Source: an uncultured Granulosicoccaceae bacterium (lineage in GTDB: Bacteria > Pseudomonadota > Gammaproteobacteria > Granulosicoccales > Granulosicoccaceae). From it: 64,000 nucleotides of DNA. How positions within the stretch are numbered: position 1 is the stretch's first letter; the number at the start of each line of letters is the position of its first letter. Shown in pieces: positions 9,158-16,566 of the stretch. A program made the position numbers and the translations under genes. The stretch lies in the NCBI GenBank assembly GCA_938041955.1, contig CALISD010000064.1, forward strand, positions 1 through 64,000, written 5' to 3'. Under the pieces are notes generated by a model. It was not told the DNA's origin and ran no database searches. It saw only the letters and a list, made by a program, of their open reading frames with translations.

Positions 9158-10102
9158 CTAATTCTTTGCAGTAATTTGCCATTTTCGCTCAAAACGTTGT
9201 TGTTTTGAATCAACAGCATACATTTTGAGCTCGCCGTTCTCAGTTGGTTCAAAATTAAAGCCCAAAATGGGATCCTGACTCAGCGAAAAGTTGGTTTCAA
9301 GGTGAAATATCGGCTTATCATTAAATTCTGCACCCATGGTGTGAATATAGTGAGCCGGAATGTACGTTCTGCTCATTTGGTCAAATTGCATTCCGCTGGC
9401 ATTGGGATGATTAATCCGAATGCGCGCAAGTGCCGGTACTTTCGGATCGAGCAAATTGGTAATCGATGCTTCAAAACCGCCAAGTAACGATTGGTTCGAG
9501 CGCTCATAGCTGGATGGTGGCGCCGAACACCCACCCTGCGCTTTTACAAAGCTTGAATCCATGTGCAGTTCACCGGTATTTAACTCGGCGACAACACGCA
9601 TATACGTGTATTCATTGATCCGCAACTCTGTATCGATAGTCTGCCAACCGTCATTCGGCTCAAATGTAAACGTAGCCGCGACTGGTACCGGGTTTTTATC
9701 AACAATTACGTACAACTTCTTGATGTAGGAATCGACTGATTGATTCGACAATGCACGTAGTGTCACGGGGACTCGCGCCGAATCGAATGCCCTGCCCGGC
9801 GCCTGCAGCGATATCACCTCTGCGGTTTCCAGAATAGGACGATCAGCAAATACTTGCTCGCGCAGCATAGACCAGCGCTCGTCAATCAGTTCAACCTTAG
9901 ACCGGGTGGTGGTGCTGTGACCGATCTCAGTCTGTTCTTTTAAGACCGGATTAGTGCTTGTCTGGGCGGAATAAGCAGCTTCAGGTCTAACCACAAAGGT
10001 CAGACTCACAACAAGTAAGCTCAACTTTAATGCAGCAAAAATACCTGTCGGATTTTTCCTGCCGGAAGTATTATTCAATACGCTTCTCATCGCATGGTCC
10101 AT
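9158..10102 (-). CDS. Quinoprotein-associated SoxYZ-like carrier, copy 2
   Basis: A 314-residue paralogue of the following gene with the same layout: signal peptide ending EAAYS, QGGCSAPP thiol motif (about 195-202), SoxZ-like RINHPNASGMQFDQ and a final FNFEP strand. It is upstream of copy 1 with only 17 bases between. The ATG at 10090 is another possible start. The sequences are clearly related but diverged (for example DKNPLPLAGVF against DKNPVPVAATF), so this is not a recent duplication. Two different carriers may form a heteromer or carry different cargo. Confidence 0.85.
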   Translation of the reverse strand: MDHAMRSVLNNTSGRKNPTGIFAALKLSLLVVSLTFVVRPEAAYSAQTSTNPVLKEQTEIGHSTTTRSKVELIDERWSMLREQVFADRPILETAEVISLQAPGRAFDSARVPVTLRALSNQSVDSYIKKLYVIVDKNPVPVAATFTFEPNDGWQTIDTELRINEYTYMRVVAELNTGELHMDSSFVKAQGGCSAPPSSYERSNQSLLGGFEASITNLLDPKVPALARIRINHPNASGMQFDQMSRTYIPAHYIHTMGAEFNDKPIFHLETNFSLSQDPILGFNFEPTENGELKMYAVDSKQQRFERKWQITAKN

Positions 10103-10241
10103 CGTTTACGGTGGCTGGATATGCAGGTAAAGAGATTTCTCGACCTTCAAGTACCATAGCGTATATGTTGCATACTGTCCAAGACGGGTAGTACAGTTTC
10201 AGCAATCTGCCGGCGGAAGTTCACTGCCCTCTATCACGCGT

Positions 10242-10808
10242 TTGATTACCGGGAACCACTTGAGTTCAGATCGAAACCAAGCAGCTCTTTACCAACAAGA
10301 ACTGATCTTCGCGCTGCGACGTGGTCTGCTTGTATTGGTTACAGTTATTGTGTGTGCCGGTCTGTTGCTACGATACCTGCCGAGCCGCCCGCAAAGTGCT
10401 GTCGCTGCAATGGCTGCCGGTCGTTACGATATAGCGGCCGACTACTATGCTAAAGCCGCCAACGCCGGCGACCGTCGTGCATCTAACTCGCTGGGCAACC
10501 TGTACTATCTGGGCCTTGGTATCGATCGCGACTACCAGCGCGCCAGCGAATTGTATTTTGAATCCGCTCGCGCAGGTATTGCAGAAGCTCAGCTTAACCT
10601 CGGACATATGTTTAAACTTGGACTTGGTGTTAACTCAGATCCAATGCGGGCTTTTGCCTGGTATAACATGGCCGACATACATGGTAGTCCGGCAGCGGAG
10701 TTATACCTGAGACAAATATCTCAGGAGTGGACACTGTCACCATTACAAATAAGCACCGCCCTTACAAAGTGGGCAAAACTACAATCGCTAATCGATGAAG
10801 GACTGTAG
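10242..10808 (+). CDS. Membrane-anchored Sel1-repeat protein
   Basis: A 188-residue protein with one N-terminal transmembrane helix (GLLVLVTVIVCAGLLLRYLP, about 29-48) followed by Sel1-like tetratricopeptide repeats, such as RRASNSLGNLYYLGLGIDRD and AEAQLNLGHMFKLGLGVNSD. There is no ATG upstream of the membrane helix in frame, so a TTG start at 10242 (or 10260) is implied. Sel1 repeats are protein-binding scaffolds. The gene leads a plus-strand set with a TolQ-like and an ExbD-like protein, 61 bases apart, and has a paralogue at 26383. It probably assembles a membrane complex; the partner is unknown. Confidence 0.7.
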   Translation: MITGNHLSSDRNQAALYQQELIFALRRGLLVLVTVIVCAGLLLRYLPSRPQSAVAAMAAGRYDIAADYYAKAANAGDRRASNSLGNLYYLGLGIDRDYQRASELYFESARAGIAEAQLNLGHMFKLGLGVNSDPMRAFAWYNMADIHGSPAAELYLRQISQEWTLSPLQISTALTKWAKLQSLIDEGL

Positions 10809-10869
10809 CTCCACGGTAAATACATAAGGCAGCCGAAAACGGCTTAACACACCGGAAAGCGTAGGAATA

Positions 10870-11493
10870 ATGAAATCACTGGATCTCAGTAAAGATCAAC
10901 AACCGCACGTATTCGCACTGGTGTGGTGGCTAGTATTGCTGTTGTTCTGTTTCGGGTTATATATTGCCTGGGACATTGGCTTTATCGAGCCTATTTTCTC
11001 CAAAGACCGAAGTCATATCACTAAAGCAATTGCACTGCTGACAATTGCCGCAAGCCTGCACGCAGCGTGGCATATTGTCAGGTATAGCTATATCCTGCAG
11101 CAATCTCAACATCAACGATCCACGACGTCAGTTGGCACACGCGAACACTCCGAACCACCAGCCAATCTCAACTTGCCTCTTGAGATAGTGGCCGACAGGT
11201 TGCGCGCACCTGTTGAAGCCGGTTGGTTTATGGTCGATCTTGCTATACGACTTGGACTTGCCGGCACCATCATCGGTTTCATCTTAATCTTCAGCTCCCT
11301 TACCGGCGAAAAAATTGTCGGTGAAGATGCCCTGCAGCAACTATTGGTTTCAATGAGCGTTGGCATGGGAACCGCCTTATTCACCACACTTGTTGGCCTT
11401 ATCGCAGCAACATTTCTCAGTATTCAATATCTGGTCCTTGGACGACAGACAGAGCACGTGATCGCCTCTTTGATTTTGGCGAACGACGCTTAG
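10870..11493 (+). CDS. TolQ/ExbB/MotA-type proton-channel protein
   Basis: A 207-residue membrane protein with four apparent helices: about 15-35, 55-72, 128-148 (LGLAGTIIGFILIFSSL) and 165-190 (GMGTALFTTLVGLIAATF). The last two match the paired helices of the MotA/TolQ/ExbB family, including the small-residue-rich GTALFTTLVGL stretch that faces the partner helix. Such proteins use proton flow to move an ExbD/TolR/MotB-type partner, and one is encoded 14 bases downstream. A ribosome site (GGAA) precedes the ATG. It is shorter than classic MotA. The energised target is not known. Confidence 0.75.
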   Translation: MKSLDLSKDQQPHVFALVWWLVLLLFCFGLYIAWDIGFIEPIFSKDRSHITKAIALLTIAASLHAAWHIVRYSYILQQSQHQRSTTSVGTREHSEPPANLNLPLEIVADRLRAPVEAGWFMVDLAIRLGLAGTIIGFILIFSSLTGEKIVGEDALQQLLVSMSVGMGTALFTTLVGLIAATFLSIQYLVLGRQTEHVIASLILANDA

Positions 11494-11507
11494 TCGTAGA
11501 GACCAAC

Positions 11508-12137
11508 ATGACTATCAACGTTAACAAAGGAACTACTGGGCACGGCTATCGTTCGAAGCGGATTGCCGGATCTGATCCGTTCACCGACTTGTTATTCAAC
11601 GTTTTACTTGGCTTCATACTACTTTTCTTCATTTCTATCATCTTTCTTAACCCCGAAGACGATGCGGGTAAAATAGATGTTGATGCCGAATATGTTATTA
11701 CCGTGACATGGGAAGATTACAGCGCTGACGATATAGACACATGGGTTGAAGATCCGAAGGGACAAGTGGCTTTCTATAAAAAGCGGGAAACCGACATACT
11801 GCATCTTGATCGTGATGACAGGGGCATGCTGAACGACAGAATCGTGGTGGAAGGCAAGGAGATCGACAACCCGCTCAATCAAGAGGTTCTGGCACTCAGG
11901 GGCATGATGCCAGGCGAATACACCGTCAACTTACATTACTATGACACCGTGTCATTTAACGCTGTACCGGTAGCGGTGAAAGTCGCCAAAGTAAACCCGG
12001 TATACGAGGTGGTGTACTACGGCACCACCACCCTTGAAGAAAAAGGATCAGAGCAGACCGCTGTAAGATTTACGGTTTTACCTGACGGTAGCGTCGGAAA
12101 CGTTAATCGCCTGCCAAAAAAATTGGTAGCCAGGTAA
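11508..12137 (+). CDS. ExbD/TolR-like protein with an unusual periplasmic domain
   Basis: A 209-residue protein with a short cytoplasmic N-terminus, one transmembrane helix (LLFNVLLGFILLFFISIIFL, about 28-47) and acidic residues just before it (D23 and D27 in SDPFTDLL). In ExbD/TolR/MotB an Asp in or at this helix carries protons, so D27 is the obvious candidate. The ~160-residue outer part is not the usual ExbD/TolR fold or an OmpA peptidoglycan domain. It looks like beta-sandwich material (MPGEYTVNLHYYDT, PVYEVVYYGTTTLEE). It pairs with the TolQ-like protein just upstream. I find no named family for the domain. Confidence 0.7.
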   Translation: MTINVNKGTTGHGYRSKRIAGSDPFTDLLFNVLLGFILLFFISIIFLNPEDDAGKIDVDAEYVITVTWEDYSADDIDTWVEDPKGQVAFYKKRETDILHLDRDDRGMLNDRIVVEGKEIDNPLNQEVLALRGMMPGEYTVNLHYYDTVSFNAVPVAVKVAKVNPVYEVVYYGTTTLEEKGSEQTAVRFTVLPDGSVGNVNRLPKKLVAR

Positions 12138-12231
12138 TGGGGCACGCCGCCATCTACAACCCGCGCTTACTCAACGCTCACATCAATGAGGCCGACAATG
12201 ATAAGGCCGAAACAAATATCGGGAGAGAATC

Positions 12232-12723
12232 ATTCCTTTACTAGAAACGAATGCACTGATCACTGCGTATATTATCGTCGCCGTGTTGTTACTTTCGCTA
12301 AACCTGTACTCAAACTGGCACTGGGTTGTGAAGGCCGCGACCACCACTTTGGTGGTGGGCTTTTTCGTTATCACCTATCACTCTTACTCGGCCATATTAG
12401 GCTGGCCGACGACACGCGAAGTACCCAATCAATTCTACCTGCACGCAGTTCAGGTGGTCGAACCCGAACGCATCTATTTATGGGGTACAGACCTTGATCG
12501 TGGTATGGGGCGCACAGTACCAAGAGCCTATGGCCTGCCCTACTCGGCCAAACTGCACGACAAGGTCAACAAAGCCGGCAGAAAGCTGCGAAAGGGCTTA
12601 CCGGTGATTGGCCAGGTAGCTCAAGCAGAATCGCCGGGGGCTGTAACGGGAGAACAGGTTAACGTCATTGGCGACGATCTGGTATTCGTCGATGCACCGC
12701 AGGCACTGATCCCCGGAAAGTAG
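12232..12723 (+). CDS. Two-helix membrane protein, probable ATT start
   Basis: The reading frame is open from 12205 to 12723, after a TAA at 12202-12204. It encodes two transmembrane helices (ITAYIIVAVLLLSLNLYS and AATTTLVVGFFVITYHSYSA), then a mainly polar C-terminal domain. The first standard start (GTG 12283) falls inside the first helix. Upstream, a GGGAGAG ribosome site (12221-12227) is followed after a few bases by ATC (12229) and ATT (12232). I chose ATT, a rare known start codon. The product of about 163 residues is otherwise unrecognised. It follows the ExbD-like gene and is probably part of the same membrane complex. Confidence 0.55.
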   Translation: MPLLETNALITAYIIVAVLLLSLNLYSNWHWVVKAATTTLVVGFFVITYHSYSAILGWPTTREVPNQFYLHAVQVVEPERIYLWGTDLDRGMGRTVPRAYGLPYSAKLHDKVNKAGRKLRKGLPVIGQVAQAESPGAVTGEQVNVIGDDLVFVDAPQALIPGK

Positions 12724-12840
12724 GCTTGGAAAATAGACAGGTGACTTCTCACCCTTAACACATTAAACCAGTAACTGTTTTCATCGACTCACAAGCCGTA
12801 TAAACTGACCATTACCAAATTACACTCTCAGGAGATCTCA

Positions 12841-13416
12841 ATGCACGCAAATTATTCTCCGCGTCACATCACCCGCACAGCTTTGGCTGCCACCGCCTTC
12901 ACATTGATATCGTTGCTGTTGGTCAGCACTTCCTCTCTGGCACATGGACCCACGCGCCAAAAAGTCACTGAGTCCATTGAAATAGCCGCCAGTGCCGAAA
13001 CCGTCTGGAAAGTCATCCAGAACTTTGGCGACGCAACATGGCTGCCAATGGTTGAATCATCGAGCGCAAACCTGGATAACGAAGCAGGCTCTATCCGGAC
13101 ACTGACCTTAACCGGTGGCGCCAAGGTTATAGAAAGTCTGAAAACCTACAAAGCCGATAAAATGATGTATAAATATCGCATCTCTGATGCCACGCATGAC
13201 GTCAAAGTCCTACCAGTCAACAACTACTCAGCAACACTGAGCGTAAAGGCCAATGGTGACAAAGCGATCGTTACCTGGAAAGGCGCTTTCTATCGCGGCT
13301 ATCCAAACAATGATCCCCCGGAAGAACTGAATGACGAAGCTGCGGTAAAAGCCGTCACCGGCCTCTACAAAGCCGGATTGGCAGGCTTAAAAAAGCTGGT
13401 TGAAGGTACTAGCTAG
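12841..13416 (+). CDS. Exported SRPBCC-family protein
   Basis: A 191-residue protein with a signal peptide (FTLISLLLVSTSSLAHG) and an SRPBCC/START-like fold: ESIEIAASAETVWKVIQNFGDATWLP, then IRTLTLTGGAKVIESL and a long C-terminal helix. Proteins of this fold hold hydrophobic small molecules in a central cavity. Secreted members are common beside PQQ dehydrogenase genes in methylotrophs; their ligand is unknown. An AGGAGA ribosome site lies 7 bases before the ATG. Confidence 0.75.
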   Translation: MHANYSPRHITRTALAATAFTLISLLLVSTSSLAHGPTRQKVTESIEIAASAETVWKVIQNFGDATWLPMVESSSANLDNEAGSIRTLTLTGGAKVIESLKTYKADKMMYKYRISDATHDVKVLPVNNYSATLSVKANGDKAIVTWKGAFYRGYPNNDPPEELNDEAAVKAVTGLYKAGLAGLKKLVEGTS

Positions 13417-13501
13417 TGGCTATTCATAAACGAACGCTACAGCGGTCTCGTCACTGTGAGACAACCTCGCTACGCTCAGTTTATAGATAGCCCGCAACCA
13501 C

Positions 13502-14524
13502 ATGCTACCCAACGTACAAGCTACAACAAAAAAAACAGCCTCTCGAGCGCTTTGCTCGAGAGGCTTTTTTATAATTTTCCTGGCACTAACCGGTATACAA
13601 CTTAGCGTTGCAGCGCAGATCGCCCACGCTACCACTTTAGCGTTCATTACCAACCAACAGGCTGATTCAGTTTCTGTTATCAACACAGAGAGCAGAGCTG
13701 TTATAGGTAATGTTACTGTCGGCAGTGAACCGGCGGGCATCACCACCTCTGCGAAGTTCCAGCGTGCCTGGATAAGCACACCGGGCGATAGCTCAATTTC
13801 AGAAATACATTGCCAGGGCTTACAGGCGGGCGATTCAATCGTAGCCGGTGAAGGTCCGCTTGCGATCACGGTAGATGAACAACGCGAACTACTCTACGTT
13901 GCGGACTGGTACCAGCATATAGTCATGGCCATCACTATTGAGCCTCTAAAAGTTGTGCAGCGCGTCGCCGTGGGGAATTCGCCATCCGGGCTTGCTTTAT
14001 CACCGGACAACAGCCGCTTATATGTAAGTAATCGCGACGACAATACAATCTCTGAGATAGAGCTAGATACATTTAAAGTTAAAAGAACCGCGCCAACACA
14101 AAGCAGACCATTTGGCATTGCCATAGACAAGGCGCACAATCGCCTTTACAGCGCTAATGTAACAGCCAACTCTGTGAGCGTAATCGACCTACAAACTATG
14201 CAGGCGATTGCCGATATCGACGTAGGAGACCGACCTTACGATGTCAGCTTTGCAGACAAATTCGCGTTTGTTACCAATCAATACGACAACACGGTGAGTG
14301 TTATTGATACAGTCAAGCTTGAAGTTGTCACAGAAATCGATGTCGGAGACTACCCGGAGGGCATTGACACCCACCCGGATCAATCTCAGGTTTATGTAGC
14401 GAACTGGTTTGATAACACAGTAAGCATCATCGACGTACAAACCCTCCAGGTCGTAGATACCATTGACACAGAAGATGGATCACGCGCCTATGGAGAAATG
14501 TTTCTTACAGGGTGTGACGAATAA
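13502..14524 (+). CDS. YVTN-type beta-propeller protein of PQQ catabolism
   Basis: A 340-residue exported protein built of repeated propeller blades ending in patterns such as RLYVSNRDDNTISEIEL, FVTNQYDNTVSVIDT and VYVANWFDNTVSIIDV. This matches the PQQ-dependent catabolism-associated beta-propeller family (TIGR03866 type). The signal peptide (GFFIIFLALTGIQLSVAAQIAHA) starts after a basic stretch SRALCSRG that is encoded inside a perfect hairpin at 13538-13564. The ATG at 13502 is the first standard start. The gene ends 2 bases before the next one. The binding partner is unknown; such propellers usually present protein or ligand surfaces in the periplasm. Confidence 0.8.
   Translation: MLPNVQATTKKTASRALCSRGFFIIFLALTGIQLSVAAQIAHATTLAFITNQQADSVSVINTESRAVIGNVTVGSEPAGITTSAKFQRAWISTPGDSSISEIHCQGLQAGDSIVAGEGPLAITVDEQRELLYVADWYQHIVMAITIEPLKVVQRVAVGNSPSGLALSPDNSRLYVSNRDDNTISEIELDTFKVKRTAPTQSRPFGIAIDKAHNRLYSANVTANSVSVIDLQTMQAIADIDVGDRPYDVSFADKFAFVTNQYDNTVSVIDTVKLEVVTEIDVGDYPEGIDTHPDQSQVYVANWFDNTVSIIDVQTLQVVDTIDTEDGSRAYGEMFLTGCDE
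13538..13570 (+). terminator. Intrinsic-terminator-like hairpin inside the propeller signal peptide
   Basis: Perfect 11-bp arms GCCTCTCGAGC (13538-13548) and GCTCGAGAGGC (13554-13564), a 5-base loop, and a run of six T immediately after. In shape it is a textbook Rho-independent terminator for the SRPBCC gene. It lies within the first codons of the following propeller gene, so it may act as an attenuator. Confidence 0.75.
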
Positions 14525-14526
14525 CT

Positions 14527-15108
14527 ATGTACAAAAAACCAGTTAACACCAGTTGTTTTTTGAGAGCACAAGGCGCATTTCGTAACAACACGATTATGCT
14601 GTGTTTTTTATCGGTGGCATTGTTGGTCTTCAGCAACGTTGCAATCAGCGACGATGATCAAGCCGCTAAAGTACTGGTACTCGACTTTGAACTCAATGAT
14701 CTGACGCTACATCCGAATGTCAAGCACGAAGAAGAACGCGTCAAGACCCTGCGACCGTTACTGACCCAATACCTGAAAGACGAATTAAACTACACTATTG
14801 CAACACTCTCGCAAGAGCATCGTGACCGGGAGGACAAGGGCAAGGGATACATATTTGATCGCCCCGAGGTTGCAGCCAGAATGGCGCGGGCAGCCGCTGC
14901 GGACTGGGTAGTCAGCGGCAGACTGCACAAAGCGAGCTTCCTGTTTGTGTACCTCAAAGCCCAACTGATTGATGCAGAGGATGGTCAGATAGCGGCTGAC
15001 TTTGTAGTTGAAATAAAAGGATGGGAACCAAGGCTGACAAAAAAAGGCGTTGACGCTTTGGCATTGCAGATTGACGAAAGCCTGCGTACTCTTACCAAGA
15101 CCGAATGA
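14527..15108 (+). CDS. Exported DUF2380-like protein
   Basis: A 193-residue exported protein. The signal segment MLCFLSVALLVFSNVAIS follows an N-terminal basic stretch; start at 14527 or the internal ATG at 14596. The mature part contains KVLVLDFELNDLT and ARAAAADWVVSGRLHKASF. This matches the DUF2380 family that repeatedly occurs in PQQ-dehydrogenase gene clusters, and resembles the TolB-N/curli-G-like fold that senses or binds in the periplasm. It follows the propeller gene by 2 bases, so the two are coupled. Biochemical role unknown. Confidence 0.75.
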   Translation: MYKKPVNTSCFLRAQGAFRNNTIMLCFLSVALLVFSNVAISDDDQAAKVLVLDFELNDLTLHPNVKHEEERVKTLRPLLTQYLKDELNYTIATLSQEHRDREDKGKGYIFDRPEVAARMARAAAADWVVSGRLHKASFLFVYLKAQLIDAEDGQIAADFVVEIKGWEPRLTKKGVDALALQIDESLRTLTKTE

Positions 15109-15152
15109 CTCGCAGTAATTACCTCAAGCTAACCGCCTAAACGGAGGCCTTT

Positions 15153-15857
15153 ATGACTTACAACGCAACTGATTCTGTACTACGCAGACACTACGACCAA
15201 CACCTGTCGAGTGGTGGTGCAGAACTCGCCGGCACGAATGAAGAAGGCATGCGGATGGCAGGTGTAGCCGCCACTGCCGGTAGCGCAGCCGCTTCAGTCG
15301 GCCGCGCCACCTCAGCTAATGACAGCACAACGCAGGACAGCCGCGCAGGAACTCACTCAAGACATACCGCAGACCATGACACCGCCGACACCACAACCAG
15401 CAAAACATCCGGTGGACTCGGATTTCTGAAAATCCTGATCCCGGTTGCTATTCTTGGCCTGCTGGCCTGGGGCGCCATGAAGTTTAGCGGCAAAGACGCT
15501 GCAGTTGACACAGGCGCCACCACAGGTGCAGTTTCCGGCGCAGTCGGAGACCTGGGCGGGCAATTCGGTGACTTCTTCGGTTCAACTACAGAAACGTTGA
15601 GTGGCATTACTGACGCGGATAGTGCAACTGCAGCATTGCCAAAGCTCGAAGCAGCCAAAGGCAGCCTTGAAGGACTGACCGGCATGTTGTCCGGGGCTGA
15701 CGACTCTGCTAAAGCGGCTGCCGCCAGTGCGGTTAAAGATGGCATGGGCAGCCTCGGTCCGGTTGTCGACAAGCTCAAAGGAGATTCCGGTATCTGGGGA
15801 GTTCTTGAACCAATACTTGCGCCAATGATGGAAGCACTCAAAGGCATGATGGGTTAG
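15153..15857 (+). CDS. Low-complexity single-pass membrane protein
   Basis: A 234-residue protein with a good GGAGG ribosome site. The N-terminal ~85 residues are Ala/Ser/Thr/Gly-rich and probably disordered. One transmembrane helix (LKILIPVAILGLLAWGAMKF, about 92-111) follows. The outer part is a Gly/Ala-rich amphipathic region (DADSATAALPKLEAAKGSLEGL) with a repeated four-helix-like spacing. No catalytic residues, no cysteines and no recognised domain. It is the last gene before the terminator at 15922 and separates the quinoprotein island from the H4MPT cluster. Confidence 0.65.
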   Translation: MTYNATDSVLRRHYDQHLSSGGAELAGTNEEGMRMAGVAATAGSAAASVGRATSANDSTTQDSRAGTHSRHTADHDTADTTTSKTSGGLGFLKILIPVAILGLLAWGAMKFSGKDAAVDTGATTGAVSGAVGDLGGQFGDFFGSTTETLSGITDADSATAALPKLEAAKGSLEGLTGMLSGADDSAKAAAASAVKDGMGSLGPVVDKLKGDSGIWGVLEPILAPMMEALKGMMG

Positions 15858-15921
15858 TAACGGAACCACTGGCTTCGCCTGTGACTTACCTGCTGTTATA
15901 GAGCACAATCCATGTACATTA

Positions 15922-15947
15922 AGCCCTGCACTTGCGGGGCTTTTTTC
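15922..15947 (+). terminator. Terminator closing the quinoprotein-side plus-strand genes
   Basis: An 8-bp stem (AGCCCTGC with GCGGGGCT, one G-T pair) around ACTTG, directly followed by six T. It lies 65 bases after the membrane-protein gene and 40 before the end of the convergent DUF447 gene. Confidence 0.8.
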
Positions 15948-15987
15948 TGCCCGACGTGCACCAACTATAGCCATCTGATTATCAGAC

Positions 15988-16566
15988 TCACACCGCCGCT
16001 GACGACAGGAAATAATCATCCACCCGCTTCATTAACCACGACCAGGCCTGCCGTTCACGCGGGCCAGCAGTCTTATCGACTGCGATCGTTAAATACTCTA
16101 TTTCACGATGAACTTTTTCAGGCTCAAGCATATGTAGGCGGCTCACCAGGATGGCTAATTCCAACACTGCCGCCTGCGCTCTGTTATAACCATTAAACGG
16201 AGCATGCGTTTTGTCCAACACCGGCGCACACAAACACTTTGGCCGCAGTTCATCATCCTGCATATCTACAAGCGTGAGTTCTATGTGACGCAAAGCAGAA
16301 TGAAGCCGGTTACCCTGAATATTTTCTGCCGCGGCTAACGGCCAGTCGTAGCGCCCGGTCAGGCAACCCGCAAAGACTGACACGTCGTCTGTAAAATTAA
16401 CCACTGCATGCCCTGTGGCCTGCAGATTATCCAGTGTGGTTGATGGTTTAAAAGGTGCTAACACCAAATGGTCATCCTGCCACCATACGCCCATGGGCGC
16501 TATTTGCGGCTGACAATTTTCGTCGACCGTTGTTATGATGGTCTCAAGTATCATTTCGTTGTTCAT
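15988..16566 (-). CDS. DUF447-family flavin-reductase-like protein
   Basis: A 192-residue cytoplasmic protein matching DUF447, a split-barrel FMN-binding-like family conserved in tetrahydromethanopterin gene sets of methylotrophs and in methanogens. The characteristic start is ETIITTVDENCQPQIAPMGVWW followed by an FKPSTTLDNL loop. Its ATG overlaps the stop of the upstream DHPS-like gene by 4 bases (ATGA), so translation is coupled. It is inferred to take part in H4MPT or methanofuran synthesis; the reaction is unproven. Confidence 0.8.
   Translation of the reverse strand: MNNEMILETIITTVDENCQPQIAPMGVWWQDDHLVLAPFKPSTTLDNLQATGHAVVNFTDDVSVFAGCLTGRYDWPLAAAENIQGNRLHSALRHIELTLVDMQDDELRPKCLCAPVLDKTHAPFNGYNRAQAAVLELAILVSRLHMLEPEKVHREIEYLTIAVDKTAGPRERQAWSWLMKRVDDYFLSSAAV

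Noticed and set aside
15353..16019. Minus-strand frames of 145-164 codons opposite the low-complexity membrane protein
   Set aside because: These are shadows of Ala/Gly/Ser-rich codons. The plus-strand gene has a good ribosome site, a membrane helix and a terminator.
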